Of a DNA stretch of 46,885 nucleotides, positions 33,933 to 41,756 are shown piece by piece (position 1 is the stretch's first letter; each line of letters begins with the position of its first letter). The position numbers were made by a program, and so were the translations under genes. The stretch lies in the NCBI GenBank assembly GCA_944322355.1, contig CALUOT010000015.1:1-46885 (forward strand), in the 5' to 3' direction. This DNA comes from an uncultured Bacteroides sp. Lineage in GTDB: Bacteria; Bacteroidota; Bacteroidia; Bacteroidales; Bacteroidaceae. The notes beneath the pieces are model-generated. The model was not told where the DNA came from. It ran no database searches and saw nothing but the letters and a program-made list of their open reading frames with translations.

Positions 33933-35597
33933 TTAATTTAGTAAAAACATCAGCAACACTTGGGCAATAATGACCCGTAAGAACATGCACAGAGGATACA
34001 CTGTAGCATAAGATACGGAGGGATTATCTCCCGGGATGGTGTCATTAGCATAGTTCAACGCCATGGGGTTTGCCATGCTTCCACAGAGCATACCTGCTAC
34101 GGATCCGAAATCGACTTTTGCCCATCGAAGCCCTATCAGTCCCATGATAAGCACAGGAACCAGTGTCAGAATGAATCCTACACCTATCCATAAGAGACCT
34201 TCCGGGCGGAATACGGTTTCGAAGAAGTGCTCTCCTGCATCCAGCCCGAGGCAGGCCAAGTAAAGAGACAGACCCAATGCGCGAAGCATCAAGTTGGCAC
34301 TTCGGGTGGTATACGTAATCATGTGCAAACGAGGCCCAAAGGTACCTATCAGGATGCCCACAATGATGGGGCCTCCTGCCAATCCTAACTTTACAGGGGC
34401 ACTAATTCCTGGTAGGGAGATGGGAATGGCACCTAAAATGAGTCCCAAGATGATGCCTACGAATACTGTAGCTAAATTAGGCTCCTTTAGACTTTTGATA
34501 GCATTGCCCAACACTTTTTCTACATTGTGCACCGATGCCGCTTCGCCTACAATGGTCAATCTGTCTCCCAGTTGTAATGTGAGTTCGGCCGTGGCCAGTA
34601 GTTGCACTCCGCTTCGGTATACCCGGGTGATATTTACTCCGTAATGATTTCTTAGGTGTAGGGCACCCAGTTTCTTTCCATTCAATTCAGGGCGGGTCAC
34701 TACGATGCGTTGGGAAATGAGTTTGCTATCGATGGCATCCCAATCAATGTCTTCCTTATTCCAATCTGTATGTTCTTGTTCTCCAAACAAAATGGTCATG
34801 GATTCTGCTCCCTTTTCGGAAGTGATGACCAGAAGCCGGTCTCCTTCTTTTAATATCATGTCCGAAGTAGGGATGCTCACTTTGCCATTCCTCCACAAAC
34901 GGGAGATGACGAATTTGGCATGACTCCACTCTGCTATCTCTTTAATGCTCTTCCCGAAGATGCCTGGATTGTGTACTTGGAAAGCGCCTATATAAGTCTT
35001 GTTTTCATTATCTTTTTCCGGTACATTTAAGTCTTTGTCTCTCACCCAAAGTTTACGCATGAGGAGGATGGCCAATATCACACCAATGACTCCCAACGGA
35101 TAGCTCACCGCACATCCCAAGGCTGGGGTACTGGTCTCCATGCCCATTTGCTTTAAGGTCTGTTGAGCTGCACCTAGCGCGGGGGTATTTGTAGTAGCTC
35201 CGCACAGGATGCCTACCATGTCCGGTAACGATATGCCGGTACACCAACTTCCTATTATGGCCATTAGCGTACCAATTAGTATCACTCCGATTCCCAGCAT
35301 GTTCAAGCGTACTCCTCCTTTACGGAAAGAACTGAAAAAACCTGGTCCCACTTGTAGCCCCAACGCATAGACAAATAACACCAATCCGAAACTTTCGGCA
35401 TAGTTTAGCATTTGCTGGTCAATCTTTAATCCGAAGTGTCCAGCCAGGATACCTGCAAAGAATACGAAAGTTACTCCCAGTGATATTCCCCACATGCGTA
35501 CTTTACCCAGCCCTAATCCGATGGCGGAAATTAGGGAGAGAACCACTACGGCTTGTAGGGCAGAGGGCTCGAGAAACAAATTATACAGCCAATCCAA
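33933..35597 (-). CDS. YidE/AspT-like transporter with two TrkA-C domains
   Basis: A 554-residue membrane protein of the aspartate:alanine exchanger superfamily. Two hydrophobic Asp-Al_Ex halves (about 1-190 and 370-554, five or so helices each) flank two soluble TrkA-C-like regulatory domains, visible at FQVHNPGIFGKSIKEIAEW...GDRLLVI and VTRPELNGKKL...LGDRLTIVG. Conserved CGATTNTPALGAAQQ in the first half and CGSMANPMALNY in the second are family hallmarks. Substrate unknown. Confidence 0.88.
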   Translation of the reverse strand: MDWLYNLFLEPSALQAVVVLSLISAIGLGLGKVRMWGISLGVTFVFFAGILAGHFGLKIDQQMLNYAESFGLVLFVYALGLQVGPGFFSSFRKGGVRLNMLGIGVILIGTLMAIIGSWCTGISLPDMVGILCGATTNTPALGAAQQTLKQMGMETSTPALGCAVSYPLGVIGVILAILLMRKLWVRDKDLNVPEKDNENKTYIGAFQVHNPGIFGKSIKEIAEWSHAKFVISRLWRNGKVSIPTSDMILKEGDRLLVITSEKGAESMTILFGEQEHTDWNKEDIDWDAIDSKLISQRIVVTRPELNGKKLGALHLRNHYGVNITRVYRSGVQLLATAELTLQLGDRLTIVGEAASVHNVEKVLGNAIKSLKEPNLATVFVGIILGLILGAIPISLPGISAPVKLGLAGGPIIVGILIGTFGPRLHMITYTTRSANLMLRALGLSLYLACLGLDAGEHFFETVFRPEGLLWIGVGFILTLVPVLIMGLIGLRWAKVDFGSVAGMLCGSMANPMALNYANDTIPGDNPSVSYATVYPLCMFLRVIIAQVLLMFLLN

Positions 35598-35627
35598 TGT
35601 ATTCGTTTATATACCGGTGTAACTGAA

Positions 35628-36287
35628 TTATTTTTCTATGTTTTTTTCTTTCGCAGCCTTCCTTCGAGCACGCCATACTTCAATAATGGCGGGTAGGGTG
35701 GAAATGAAAATAATTGCTATGACTAGAATCTTTAAGTTCGATTGCACGAAAGGCAAGTCTCCGAAGAAATATCCTGCATAGCAAAACAAAGCGACCCAAA
35801 GAGCTCCTCCCGTTATGTTGTAGAGCATGAAGTAGTAGTAGTGCATCTTCCCCATGCCGGCCACAAACGGGGCGAACGTACGTACGATAGGTACAAAGCG
35901 TGCGATGATGATGGTTTTGCCACCGTATTTCTTATAAAATTCATGCGTCTTGTCCAAATAGCTCTGTTTGAAAATCTTAGATTCGGGATTATTGAATAGT
36001 TTCTTCCCGAAGAAATGCCCTATCATGTAATTGCACGAATCGCCCAATACGGCCGCGCCAAATACAATGAGCGCCAAAATGTTCACTTCTAGTGGCATAT
36101 CAGGCTGAGCCGCAATGGCTCCTGCTACAAACAACAATGAATCGCCCGGAAGGAAAGGAGTAACCACCAACCCCGTTTCGCAGAAAATCACTAAAAACAA
36201 TATAGCATAGGTCCACAAGTGATATTCTTGCACGATGCTAATCATGTATTGGTCGATGTGGAGGATAAAATCGATAATGAACTCCAT
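35628..36287 (-). CDS. DedA-family membrane protein
   Basis: A 219-residue protein of the DedA/VTT superfamily, thought to act as lipid (for example undecaprenyl phosphate or phospholipid) transporters. Family marks are [16 protein letters not shown] (about 45-60), [17 protein letters not shown] and the [29 protein letters not shown] region with its essential Arg/Pro residues. The C-terminus is a basic tail ([14 protein letters not shown]). It follows the tRNA cluster and its terminator. Confidence 0.92.
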   Translation of the reverse strand: MEFIIDFILHIDQYMISIVQEYHLWTYAILFLVIFCETGLVVTPFLPGDSLLFVAGAIAAQPDMPLEVNILALIVFGAAVLGDSCNYMIGHFFGKKLFNNPESKIFKQSYLDKTHEFYKKYGGKTIIIARFVPIVRTFAPFVAGMGKMHYYYFMLYNITGGALWVALFCYAGYFFGDLPFVQSNLKILVIAIIFISTLPAIIEVWRARRKAAKEKNIEK

Positions 36288-36319
36288 AATATGCTTATTT
36301 TTCCATTCTATTTTTTTAC

Positions 36320-36354
36320 TAAAAAAGGCGACCGCAAGAAACTATGCAGCCGCC
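36320..36354 (-). terminator. tRNA operon terminator
   Basis: GGCG (36327-36330) pairs with CGCC (36351-36354), with GC/GC pairing inside; on the minus strand the stem is followed by six T. It lies about 20 bp after tRNA-Glu. Confidence 0.65.
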
Positions 36355-36371
36355 CTCCAAGAAACTTTGAG

Positions 36372-36443
36372 TAGTGGATACGAGAATCGAACTCGTATTG
36401 CATGCGTGAGAGGCATGTGTCCTAACCGTTAGACGAATCCACC
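36372..36443 (-). tRNA. tRNA-Glu (CTC)
   Basis: On the minus strand a cloverleaf with acceptor GGTGGAT/ATCCACT, the Glu-type D arm GTCTAACGGTTAGGAC, anticodon stem CATGC/GCATG with loop CTCTCAC (anticodon CTC), T arm ACGAG-TTCGATT-CTCGT and discriminator A. CCA is not encoded. Confidence 0.93.
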
Positions 36444-36460
36444 AATTATTCATTCGTTTG

Positions 36461-36533
36461 TACACCCTCAGGGATTCGAACCCTGGACCCACTGATTAAG
36501 AGTCAGTTGCTCTACCAACTGAGCTAAGGGTGC
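36461..36533 (-). tRNA. tRNA-Lys (CTT)
   Basis: On the minus strand acceptor GCACCCT/AGGGTGT, D arm with AGCTCAGTTGGTAGAGC, anticodon stem ACTGA/TCAGT with loop CTCTTAA (anticodon CTT), T arm CAGGG-TTCGAAT-CCCTG, discriminator A. Confidence 0.94.
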
Positions 36534-36546
36534 AACTTACATGTTG

Positions 36547-36633
36547 CGGAAGCTGGGGGATTCGAACCCCCGGTACGGTTACCCGTACGGCAGTTTAGCA
36601 AACTGCTGGTTTCAGCCACTCACCCAAACTTCC
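36547..36633 (-). tRNA. tRNA-Ser (GCT)
   Basis: On the minus strand an 87-nt class II tRNA: acceptor GGAAGTT/AGCTTCC, anticodon stem GCAGT/ACTGC with loop TTGCTAA (anticodon GCT), a long variable arm CGTACGGGTAACCGTACCG-type stem, T arm with GGTTCGAATCC, discriminator G. It is the first gene of the tRNA unit. Confidence 0.94.
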
Positions 36634-36664
36634 TTAGTGACCAGCATTCTTTGGAAATGCGGTG

Positions 36665-36695
36665 CAAAGGTAGAGAAAGTTTTGGAGTATACAAA
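36665..36695 (-). promoter_or_regulatory. tRNA operon promoter
   Basis: On the minus strand TTTG (36695-36692), 19 bp, then TACCTTTG (36672-36665), a full consensus Bacteroides promoter about 32 bp before tRNA-Ser. Confidence 0.8.
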
Positions 36696-36849
36696 TCTTT
36701 CCGGCATATTTTTTTCATCACTTTTTGGGGTGTATGTCCTAATCAGCTAACATTCAAAGGATAAGGTGGAAATGTTTTTTTTGCTTTGTTTTGCGGAGGC
36801 GTGGTCTTTTCCAGCGTGTGATGCTTTCTCTTTCAAGGGAAGGCTGCTT

Positions 36850-37815
36850 TTATCCGAACTGAAGGGTGAAGCAACTTCCTTGCCCTACGGTGGACTGTAC
36901 GGTGATATTGCCCCCGTGTCGGTTCATGATCTGCTTGCAAAGACTGAGTCCGATACCCGACCCGTTGCTTTTCGTGGTAAAGAACGGGACGAATATCTTA
37001 TCCTGTACGTCGGATAGGATGCCTTCCCCGTTGTCGGTTACCGTGATGGTGTTGAGCCAGGGGGAGAGCTGGTGCGAGCGGATTTCGATGCGAGGCTCGG
37101 GGGTATGAGCACAGGCTTCGCGTGCGTTCTTGATGAGGTTAATAAGCACTTGTTCTATCTGCGTACGGTCGATTTGCAGGGTGCAGTCGGCGGAGGGGAG
37201 TTCCACGCGGATGTACGGTTCGGGGAAGAGCTTCTGCAAATCTTGAAGGAGCTCGGTGAGGGAGACAGGGCGACGCACAGGGGCCGGGAGTCGGGTGAGC
37301 TTCCGGTAGTTCTCTACGAACTCCAGCAGGCCTTTGCTACGGCGGTGGATGGTCAGCAAGCCTTGGCGCATGACGTTGTAATTCTTCTCGGTGACATCTC
37401 GATCGCTTAACGTTTCAGAGAGGGAAATGATGGGAGTGATGGAGTTCATGATTTCGTGCGTCAGCACCCGTATGAGCTTTTGCCAGGCGTCCATCTCGTG
37501 CCGCTCTACGAGGCGGGTGCGGAAAGCGCGCATGGATTCGCTGAGTTCGTCCACCATCTGTTCCATGGCTCGGTTGCGATAGGGGGAACGGAAAGACAGG
37601 GAGGTGTCGTCCAGACGCAGGCTTTCGGCCAGGTGACGCATCATGCGTATCTGGATCATCTGCATGCGATAGAGGTTAGCCCCTAAGGCGATGAGCAGGA
37701 GTAATGCCATCAGTGCGCTGAACCATAAACGTGAATGCACCAGCAAGAGGGTGGAAGCTCCCGCCAAGGCAATGCCAAGGATATGCAGGGTCACGATGAA
37801 GGAATAACGTCTCAT
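36850..37815 (-). CDS. Membrane sensor histidine kinase of an NtrC-type system
   Basis: A 321-residue kinase. Two hydrophobic helices (about 7-26 and 31-49) are joined by almost no loop, so there is no periplasmic sensor domain. The phosphoacceptor His120 lies in LTHEIMNSITPI; the ATPase domain has NLIKNAREAC (N box), DNGEGI and TTKSNGSGIGLSLCKQIM (G boxes). It overlaps the upstream response regulator gene as ATGA, so the two are coupled. The signal is unknown; short-loop kinases often sense membrane or internal conditions. Confidence 0.92.
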   Translation of the reverse strand: MRRYSFIVTLHILGIALAGASTLLLVHSRLWFSALMALLLLIALGANLYRMQMIQIRMMRHLAESLRLDDTSLSFRSPYRNRAMEQMVDELSESMRAFRTRLVERHEMDAWQKLIRVLTHEIMNSITPIISLSETLSDRDVTEKNYNVMRQGLLTIHRRSKGLLEFVENYRKLTRLPAPVRRPVSLTELLQDLQKLFPEPYIRVELPSADCTLQIDRTQIEQVLINLIKNAREACAHTPEPRIEIRSHQLSPWLNTITVTDNGEGILSDVQDKIFVPFFTTKSNGSGIGLSLCKQIMNRHGGNITVQSTVGQGSCFTLQFG

Positions 37816-39185
37816 AAGCCAAGCTTTTCCAGTTTACGGTAGAGGGCATAGCGGGTGATGCCCAGATATTCGGCGGCACGGCTCATGTTTCCGCTGGCCA
37901 GTCGCAGGGCACGCTCTACGGTTTGCCGTTCAATCTGCTCCAAGTTGAGCGTTTCCGTCTCTTCCTTCCGTGCCGCGGTAGGAGAGGAAGAGGAAGGAAA
38001 GACGAAGTTTTCGGGATGAAGTGAGGTTCCGTTAGGGCTGAGGATAACGGCCCGTTCGAGGGTATGCTGAAGTTCGCGCACATTGCCCGGCCACGGATAT
38101 TTCAAAAGTTTGTTTTTGGCTTCGCGCGTCAATCCCTTTATTTCCTTTTGATACTTACGGGCGTAGCGTTGCAGGAAGTGTTCGCTCAAAAGCAGAATGT
38201 CGTTTCCCCGTTCACGCAAGGGAGGTATGTGCAGTTCGATGGTGTTGATGCGGTAGAGCAGGTCTTGCCTGAAGTGTCCTTCGGTCACCATGTGGCGGAT
38301 GTCGGCGTTGGTGGCACAGATAAGGCGCACGTCGATGGGGGTAGTCTGTGTGCTTCCCAGGCGGGTAATTTGCCGTTTTTCGATGGCGGTGAGCAGTTTG
38401 GCCTGCATGGGCAGGGAGAGGTTGCCTATCTCGTCGAGGAACAGCGTGCCTCCGGTAGCTATCTCCATGCGTCCGGCTTTGGCTTTGCGGGCATCGGTAA
38501 AGGCTCCGCGTTCGTACCCGAAGAGCTCGCTTTCAAAGAGTTGTTCGGGGATACTGCCCAAGTCGATGGTGACAAAGGGACGTCCGTAGCGGGGCGAATG
38601 GCGGTAGAGCAGGCGGGCGAAGACGTCCTTTCCGGTGCCGTTTTCGCCCAAGATGAGGATATTGGCATCCGTGTCGCTCAGCTTTTCCACAGTGTCCAGC
38701 ACCTGAAGCATGGCGGGAGACTGACCGATGACGGGTTCGTCCGTGGCGTCACTCAGCACTTCTACCTGTTCGCGCAGGAGGGAAACTTCACATCGCGACC
38801 GGCGCAGCTTCATGCCGGAGGACAAAGTGGCGAGCAGCTTTTCTTTTTCCCATGGCTTGGGGACAAAGTCGGTAGCTCCGGCCTTGATGGCCCGCACGGC
38901 TTTGTCCGTGTCCGAGTAGGCGGTCATGAAGATAACCACGGCTTGCGGGTCGATACGCAATATTTGTTTGAGGCAGTCGAATCCTTCCTGTCCGCTGATG
39001 GCGTCCCGGCTGAAGTTCATGTCCAGCAGGACAAGGTCGGGGCGGAAGTTGGTCATGAAGTGTTCGATGCGGTCGGGCGTGGTGGTGACCTTCACCTTTT
39101 CCGCATACGGCTCCAGCAAGAGGTTGAGGGCGAAGAGCACGTCTTCGTTATCATCGACAATGAGTATTTTTCCAAGCTGTTCCAT
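37812..39185 (-). CDS. Sigma-54-dependent NtrC-family response regulator
   Basis: A 457-residue enhancer-binding protein. Receiver domain with Asp10/Asp11 and phosphoacceptor Asp55 (LVLLDMNFS), AAA+ domain with Walker A GENGTGKD (180-187), a sigma-54 contact loop reading GAFTDA (227-232) instead of GAFTGA, Walker B TLFLDEIGN (about 247-255), and a Fis-type helix-turn-helix in the last 35 residues (NMSRAAEYLGITRYALYRKL). It is followed by its kinase and starts 5 bp after the PIN toxin stop. The adjacent plus-strand efflux operon, with a sigma-54 promoter, is its most likely target. Confidence 0.95.
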   Translation of the reverse strand: MEQLGKILIVDDNEDVLFALNLLLEPYAEKVKVTTTPDRIEHFMTNFRPDLVLLDMNFSRDAISGQEGFDCLKQILRIDPQAVVIFMTAYSDTDKAVRAIKAGATDFVPKPWEKEKLLATLSSGMKLRRSRCEVSLLREQVEVLSDATDEPVIGQSPAMLQVLDTVEKLSDTDANILILGENGTGKDVFARLLYRHSPRYGRPFVTIDLGSIPEQLFESELFGYERGAFTDARKAKAGRMEIATGGTLFLDEIGNLSLPMQAKLLTAIEKRQITRLGSTQTTPIDVRLICATNADIRHMVTEGHFRQDLLYRINTIELHIPPLRERGNDILLLSEHFLQRYARKYQKEIKGLTREAKNKLLKYPWPGNVRELQHTLERAVILSPNGTSLHPENFVFPSSSSPTAARKEETETLNLEQIERQTVERALRLASGNMSRAAEYLGITRYALYRKLEKLGL

Positions 39186-39190
39186 ATAGA

Positions 39191-39595
39191 TTATCGCTTA
39201 GTCCAATTCTCTATAATAATGTCTGGCAAACGTTCTAAATGCTTCACATTGTCTGTCACCATAACCATGTTGTTGATTATAGCAGAGCAACCTATCAGAA
39301 TATCAAAGTCGTCTATCAACAGCCCCTTACGTTTTAGCTCAGCTTTGACATCACCAAATAGAGGTAATGCGTCTGTTATAGGTATAATCTTGAAATGGTT
39401 GACAATGAAACTTACGTCTTTCAAACGTTCCTCTTTGTTGTTGCTGAAAGCGGCTCCGAAATACAATTCGCCTAACGTAATTTCAGATACAAAACAGTTA
39501 ACAGGCTGTACCTTTTTTATGGTTTCTCGTACGCCATATTTGTTTTTTAGTAGTGAGATGCAAATATTTGTATCAAGTAAATAGTGCTTCTTCAT
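39191..39595 (-). CDS. PIN-domain (VapC-like) toxin
   Basis: A 134-residue PIN-fold protein, predicted RNase toxin. The acidic active-site residues are in place: LLDTNICISLL (Asp near residue 8), SEITLGELYFGA (Glu near 41), DDFDILIGCSAI (Asp near 100) and MVTDNVKHLERL (Asp near 117). The start shares one base with the antitoxin stop (TAATG), normal for such pairs. The stop is only 5 bp before the response regulator ATG, an unusual junction. Confidence 0.88.
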   Translation of the reverse strand: MKKHYLLDTNICISLLKNKYGVRETIKKVQPVNCFVSEITLGELYFGAAFSNNKEERLKDVSFIVNHFKIIPITDALPLFGDVKAELKRKGLLIDDFDILIGCSAIINNMVMVTDNVKHLERLPDIIIENWTKR

Positions 39596-39855
39596 TAGAA
39601 TTCCTCTATTTTTCTGGTTTGGTTACTGGTTCTGCTTTCACGGATGATTTTCATTTCGTCTTCTACAGAACGATCATCTTCCCACGCTCCGGTCAGTTCA
39701 TCAAAGAAATCAGAGTAAGAGGCCGCTTTAGCTGCATGAGTTGCTTTATTCTTCAATGATTCAGACAATCTTCCAATGATGTCAAGTTTAAGTGTCGGGT
39801 TGAGTGGCTCAAGTATTCGCATGTACCAATCAACAGGAGATAATGTATGTTCCAT
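39595..39855 (-). CDS. Probable antitoxin of the PIN toxin
   Basis: An 86-residue, mostly helical, charged protein upstream of and overlapping the PIN toxin gene by one base. The position and size are those of VapB-type antitoxins, but I do not recognise a known DNA-binding fold (AbrB, PHD or RHH) in it. The C-terminal half (WEDDRSVEDEMKIIRESR) is acidic then basic and could wrap the toxin. A -7 box lies 33 bp upstream. Confidence 0.7.
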   Translation of the reverse strand: MEHTLSPVDWYMRILEPLNPTLKLDIIGRLSESLKNKATHAAKAASYSDFFDELTGAWEDDRSVEDEMKIIRESRTSNQTRKIEEF

Positions 39856-39888
39856 TCGTTTTCCTTTCTTTTAAAAGTTCCTCGGGGA

Positions 39889-39896
39889 CAAAGATA
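39889..39896 (-). promoter_or_regulatory. -7 element of the antitoxin-toxin(-regulator) unit
   Basis: On the minus strand TATCTTTG (39896-39889) fits TAnnTTTG. No TTTG -33 box is seen; the palindromes at 39920-39956 lie just upstream of where it would be. Confidence 0.45.
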
Positions 39897-39919
39897 AACA
39901 AAATATCCGTGGGTTGTAT

Positions 39920-39956
39920 GTGCGATAGCGCACGATTTTTGTGCGATAATGCACAC
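39920..39956. promoter_or_regulatory. Paired palindromes, candidate enhancer sites
   Basis: Two dyad-symmetric sites, GTGCGATAGCGCAC (39920-39933) and GTGCGATAATGCAC (39941-39954), start 21 bp apart (two helical turns), so a bound protein would occupy the same face. They lie about 80-117 bp upstream of the start expected for the sigma-54 promoter of the TolC-like gene, the usual range for NtrC-type enhancers. Confidence 0.6.
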
Positions 39957-40009
39957 TCTTTTAAAGGCTGATTTCAATCTTATCTGTTGATAATAAGTGA
40001 TATACGGTT

Positions 40010-40026
40010 TTGGCACGGCATTTGAT
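40010..40026 (+). promoter_or_regulatory. Sigma-54 (RpoN) promoter of the efflux operon
   Basis: TTGGCACGGCATTTGAT fits the consensus YTGGCACGrNNNTTGCW at every specified position except the C of the -12 GC, which is A. GG lies at 40012-40013. Transcription should start near 40037, 17 bases before the ATG. No primary-sigma promoter is evident nearby. Confidence 0.65.
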
Positions 40027-40053
40027 GTCTGTTTTCTGTAAAATAGTATTGTT

Positions 40054-41529
40054 ATGTATAGACGTATCATTATATGGAGTATGGCCCTTTGCTTTTCCTA
40101 TTTAGAGAGCGGGGCACAGGAAACACCGATGGAGCTTTCCTTACAGGAGACCATCCGTCATGCCCAGGAGCAGTCGCCCGACGCGCAAAGCGCCCGCCAC
40201 GCTTATCGCTCCGCTTATTGGAATTACCGTTATTACCGGGCGAACTACCTGCCCAACCTGACGCTGACGTCCAATCCTTACCTCGACCGCGCCATCAACA
40301 AAGTGACCATGGGCGACGGCAGCGTGAAGTTTGTGGAGCAAAACCTGTTGGCTACGGACTTGACGCTCAGCCTGACGCAGAACGTGCCTTGGACGGGAGG
40401 AACGTTCTTTGTGGAGACTTCGGCCCAGCGCATCGACCTTTTCTCTGACGACAGCCATTCCTACCAGACCTCACCCGTGAACATCGGTTACCAACAGTCG
40501 CTCTTCGGGTATAATTCGCTCAAGTGGGACCGACGCATCGAGCCGGTGCGCTACAGGGAGGCGTGCAAGGTGTATGCCGAGACACTGGAACTGGTGGCGG
40601 CCAGTGCCACGGAGAAATTCTTCGACCTGGCCACGGCGCAGAGCAATTACGAGACCGCCTGCACCAATTATGCCCATGCGGACACCTTATATAAATATGC
40701 ACAAGGCCGCTACAACATCGGCACCATCAGCGAGAACGAGATGCTCCAGCTGGAGATAAACAAGCTCACAGAGGAGACCAACCGCATGAATGCCCGCATC
40801 GAGGTGGAGAACGCTATGCAGGAACTCCGCTCGTACTTGGGCATTCAGCAGGACCTGGAGTTGAAGGTGAGCGTGGACAGCGTTTTGCCGAATCTGCACA
40901 TCGACTTGGGCGAGGCGTTGATGCTGGCCACGGAAAACAGTCCCGACATAGAGGACATGAAGTTGCGCCGCTTGGAGAGCGAGAGTGCCGTTTCGCAAGC
41001 CCGTGCCAATGCCGGACTGAAAGCGGACATCTACCTGCGCTTCGGCCTGACGCAGACCGCCGACCGCTGGAAGGATGCCTGGCGCGACCCCATGGACCAG
41101 CAATATGTCTCGCTGGGCATCACGTTGCCCATACTCGACTGGGGACGTGGCAAAGGACGGGTGCGGGTGGCAAAGAGTAACCGTGACTTGGTGTACACGC
41201 AGGTGGAGCAGGACAAGACCGACTTCGAGCAGAACATCCGCAAGCTGGTGCGCCAGTTCAACCTACAGGCGCAGCGCGTACACATCGCCCGCAGGACGGA
41301 CCTCACCGCCCGGCGCCGTGCCGAAGTGGCCCGCAAGCTCTACCTCTTGGGGCAGTCCTCCGTGTTGGACCTCAACGCTTCCATCACAGAGAAAGACACC
41401 GCCCGGCGGACGTACCTTTCCGCCCTGCACGAGTATTGGAGCATGTACTACACGCTCCGCAGCCTGACGCTCTATGACTTCGAGCGGGGCGTTGGATTGC
41501 AGGAAGATTTGGAGCGGCTGATAAAGTAG
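40054..41529 (+). CDS. TolC-family outer-membrane efflux protein
   Basis: A 491-residue protein with a signal peptide ending near residue 22 (ESGAQ), then two outer-membrane efflux (OEP) repeats rich in long amphipathic helices, for example the region YKYAQGRYNIGTISENEML (about 210-230) and ARKLYLLGQSSVLDLNASI near 430, both diagnostic of TolC-like channels. It is the first gene of the RpoN-linked operon; the adaptor gene follows after 227 bp that contain a 22-bp array. Confidence 0.92.
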   Translation: MYRRIIIWSMALCFSYLESGAQETPMELSLQETIRHAQEQSPDAQSARHAYRSAYWNYRYYRANYLPNLTLTSNPYLDRAINKVTMGDGSVKFVEQNLLATDLTLSLTQNVPWTGGTFFVETSAQRIDLFSDDSHSYQTSPVNIGYQQSLFGYNSLKWDRRIEPVRYREACKVYAETLELVAASATEKFFDLATAQSNYETACTNYAHADTLYKYAQGRYNIGTISENEMLQLEINKLTEETNRMNARIEVENAMQELRSYLGIQQDLELKVSVDSVLPNLHIDLGEALMLATENSPDIEDMKLRRLESESAVSQARANAGLKADIYLRFGLTQTADRWKDAWRDPMDQQYVSLGITLPILDWGRGKGRVRVAKSNRDLVYTQVEQDKTDFEQNIRKLVRQFNLQAQRVHIARRTDLTARRRAEVARKLYLLGQSSVLDLNASITEKDTARRTYLSALHEYWSMYYTLRSLTLYDFERGVGLQEDLERLIK

Positions 41530-41562
41530 CGCCGAAAGGAAGCCTTTGTATGACTTCGACCA

Positions 41563-41672
41563 CAGGAAGGTATTACCCCGATGAGGAATCAGTGCCACCT
41601 ATTCCAGGAATCAGTGCCATCTTTTGTAGGAATCAGTGCCACTGATTCTATATCGAGGTAATACCCCGGCCG
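41563..41672. repeat. 22-bp-period array G inside the efflux operon (five units)
   Basis: GGAATCAGTGCCA starts units at 41585, 41607 and 41629, exactly 22 bp apart. The flanking units carry another word in mirror form: GGTATTACCCCG at 41569 and GGTAATACCCCG at 41657, 88 bp (four periods) apart. In the third repeat GAATCAGTG is followed by CACTGATTC, a perfect inverted repeat. The array begins 34 bp after the TolC-like stop, between it and the adaptor gene. Confidence 0.9.
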
Positions 41673-41756
41673 CCTAAAGGCAGCAGCCCGACCGGCTTAA
41701 AGCCTGACAAAGAAACCGCTAAAGAATTACATAAACCTATTAATCGCAAGATACAG

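Noticed and set aside
36288-36849. Integration site for a mobile element at the tRNA genes
   Set aside because: No integrase, repeated tRNA 3' end or foreign-looking genes are seen next to the tRNAs.
38064-39584. A 506-codon plus-strand frame opposite the response regulator and toxin
   Set aside because: It crosses two real genes antisense and has no domain or start-site support.
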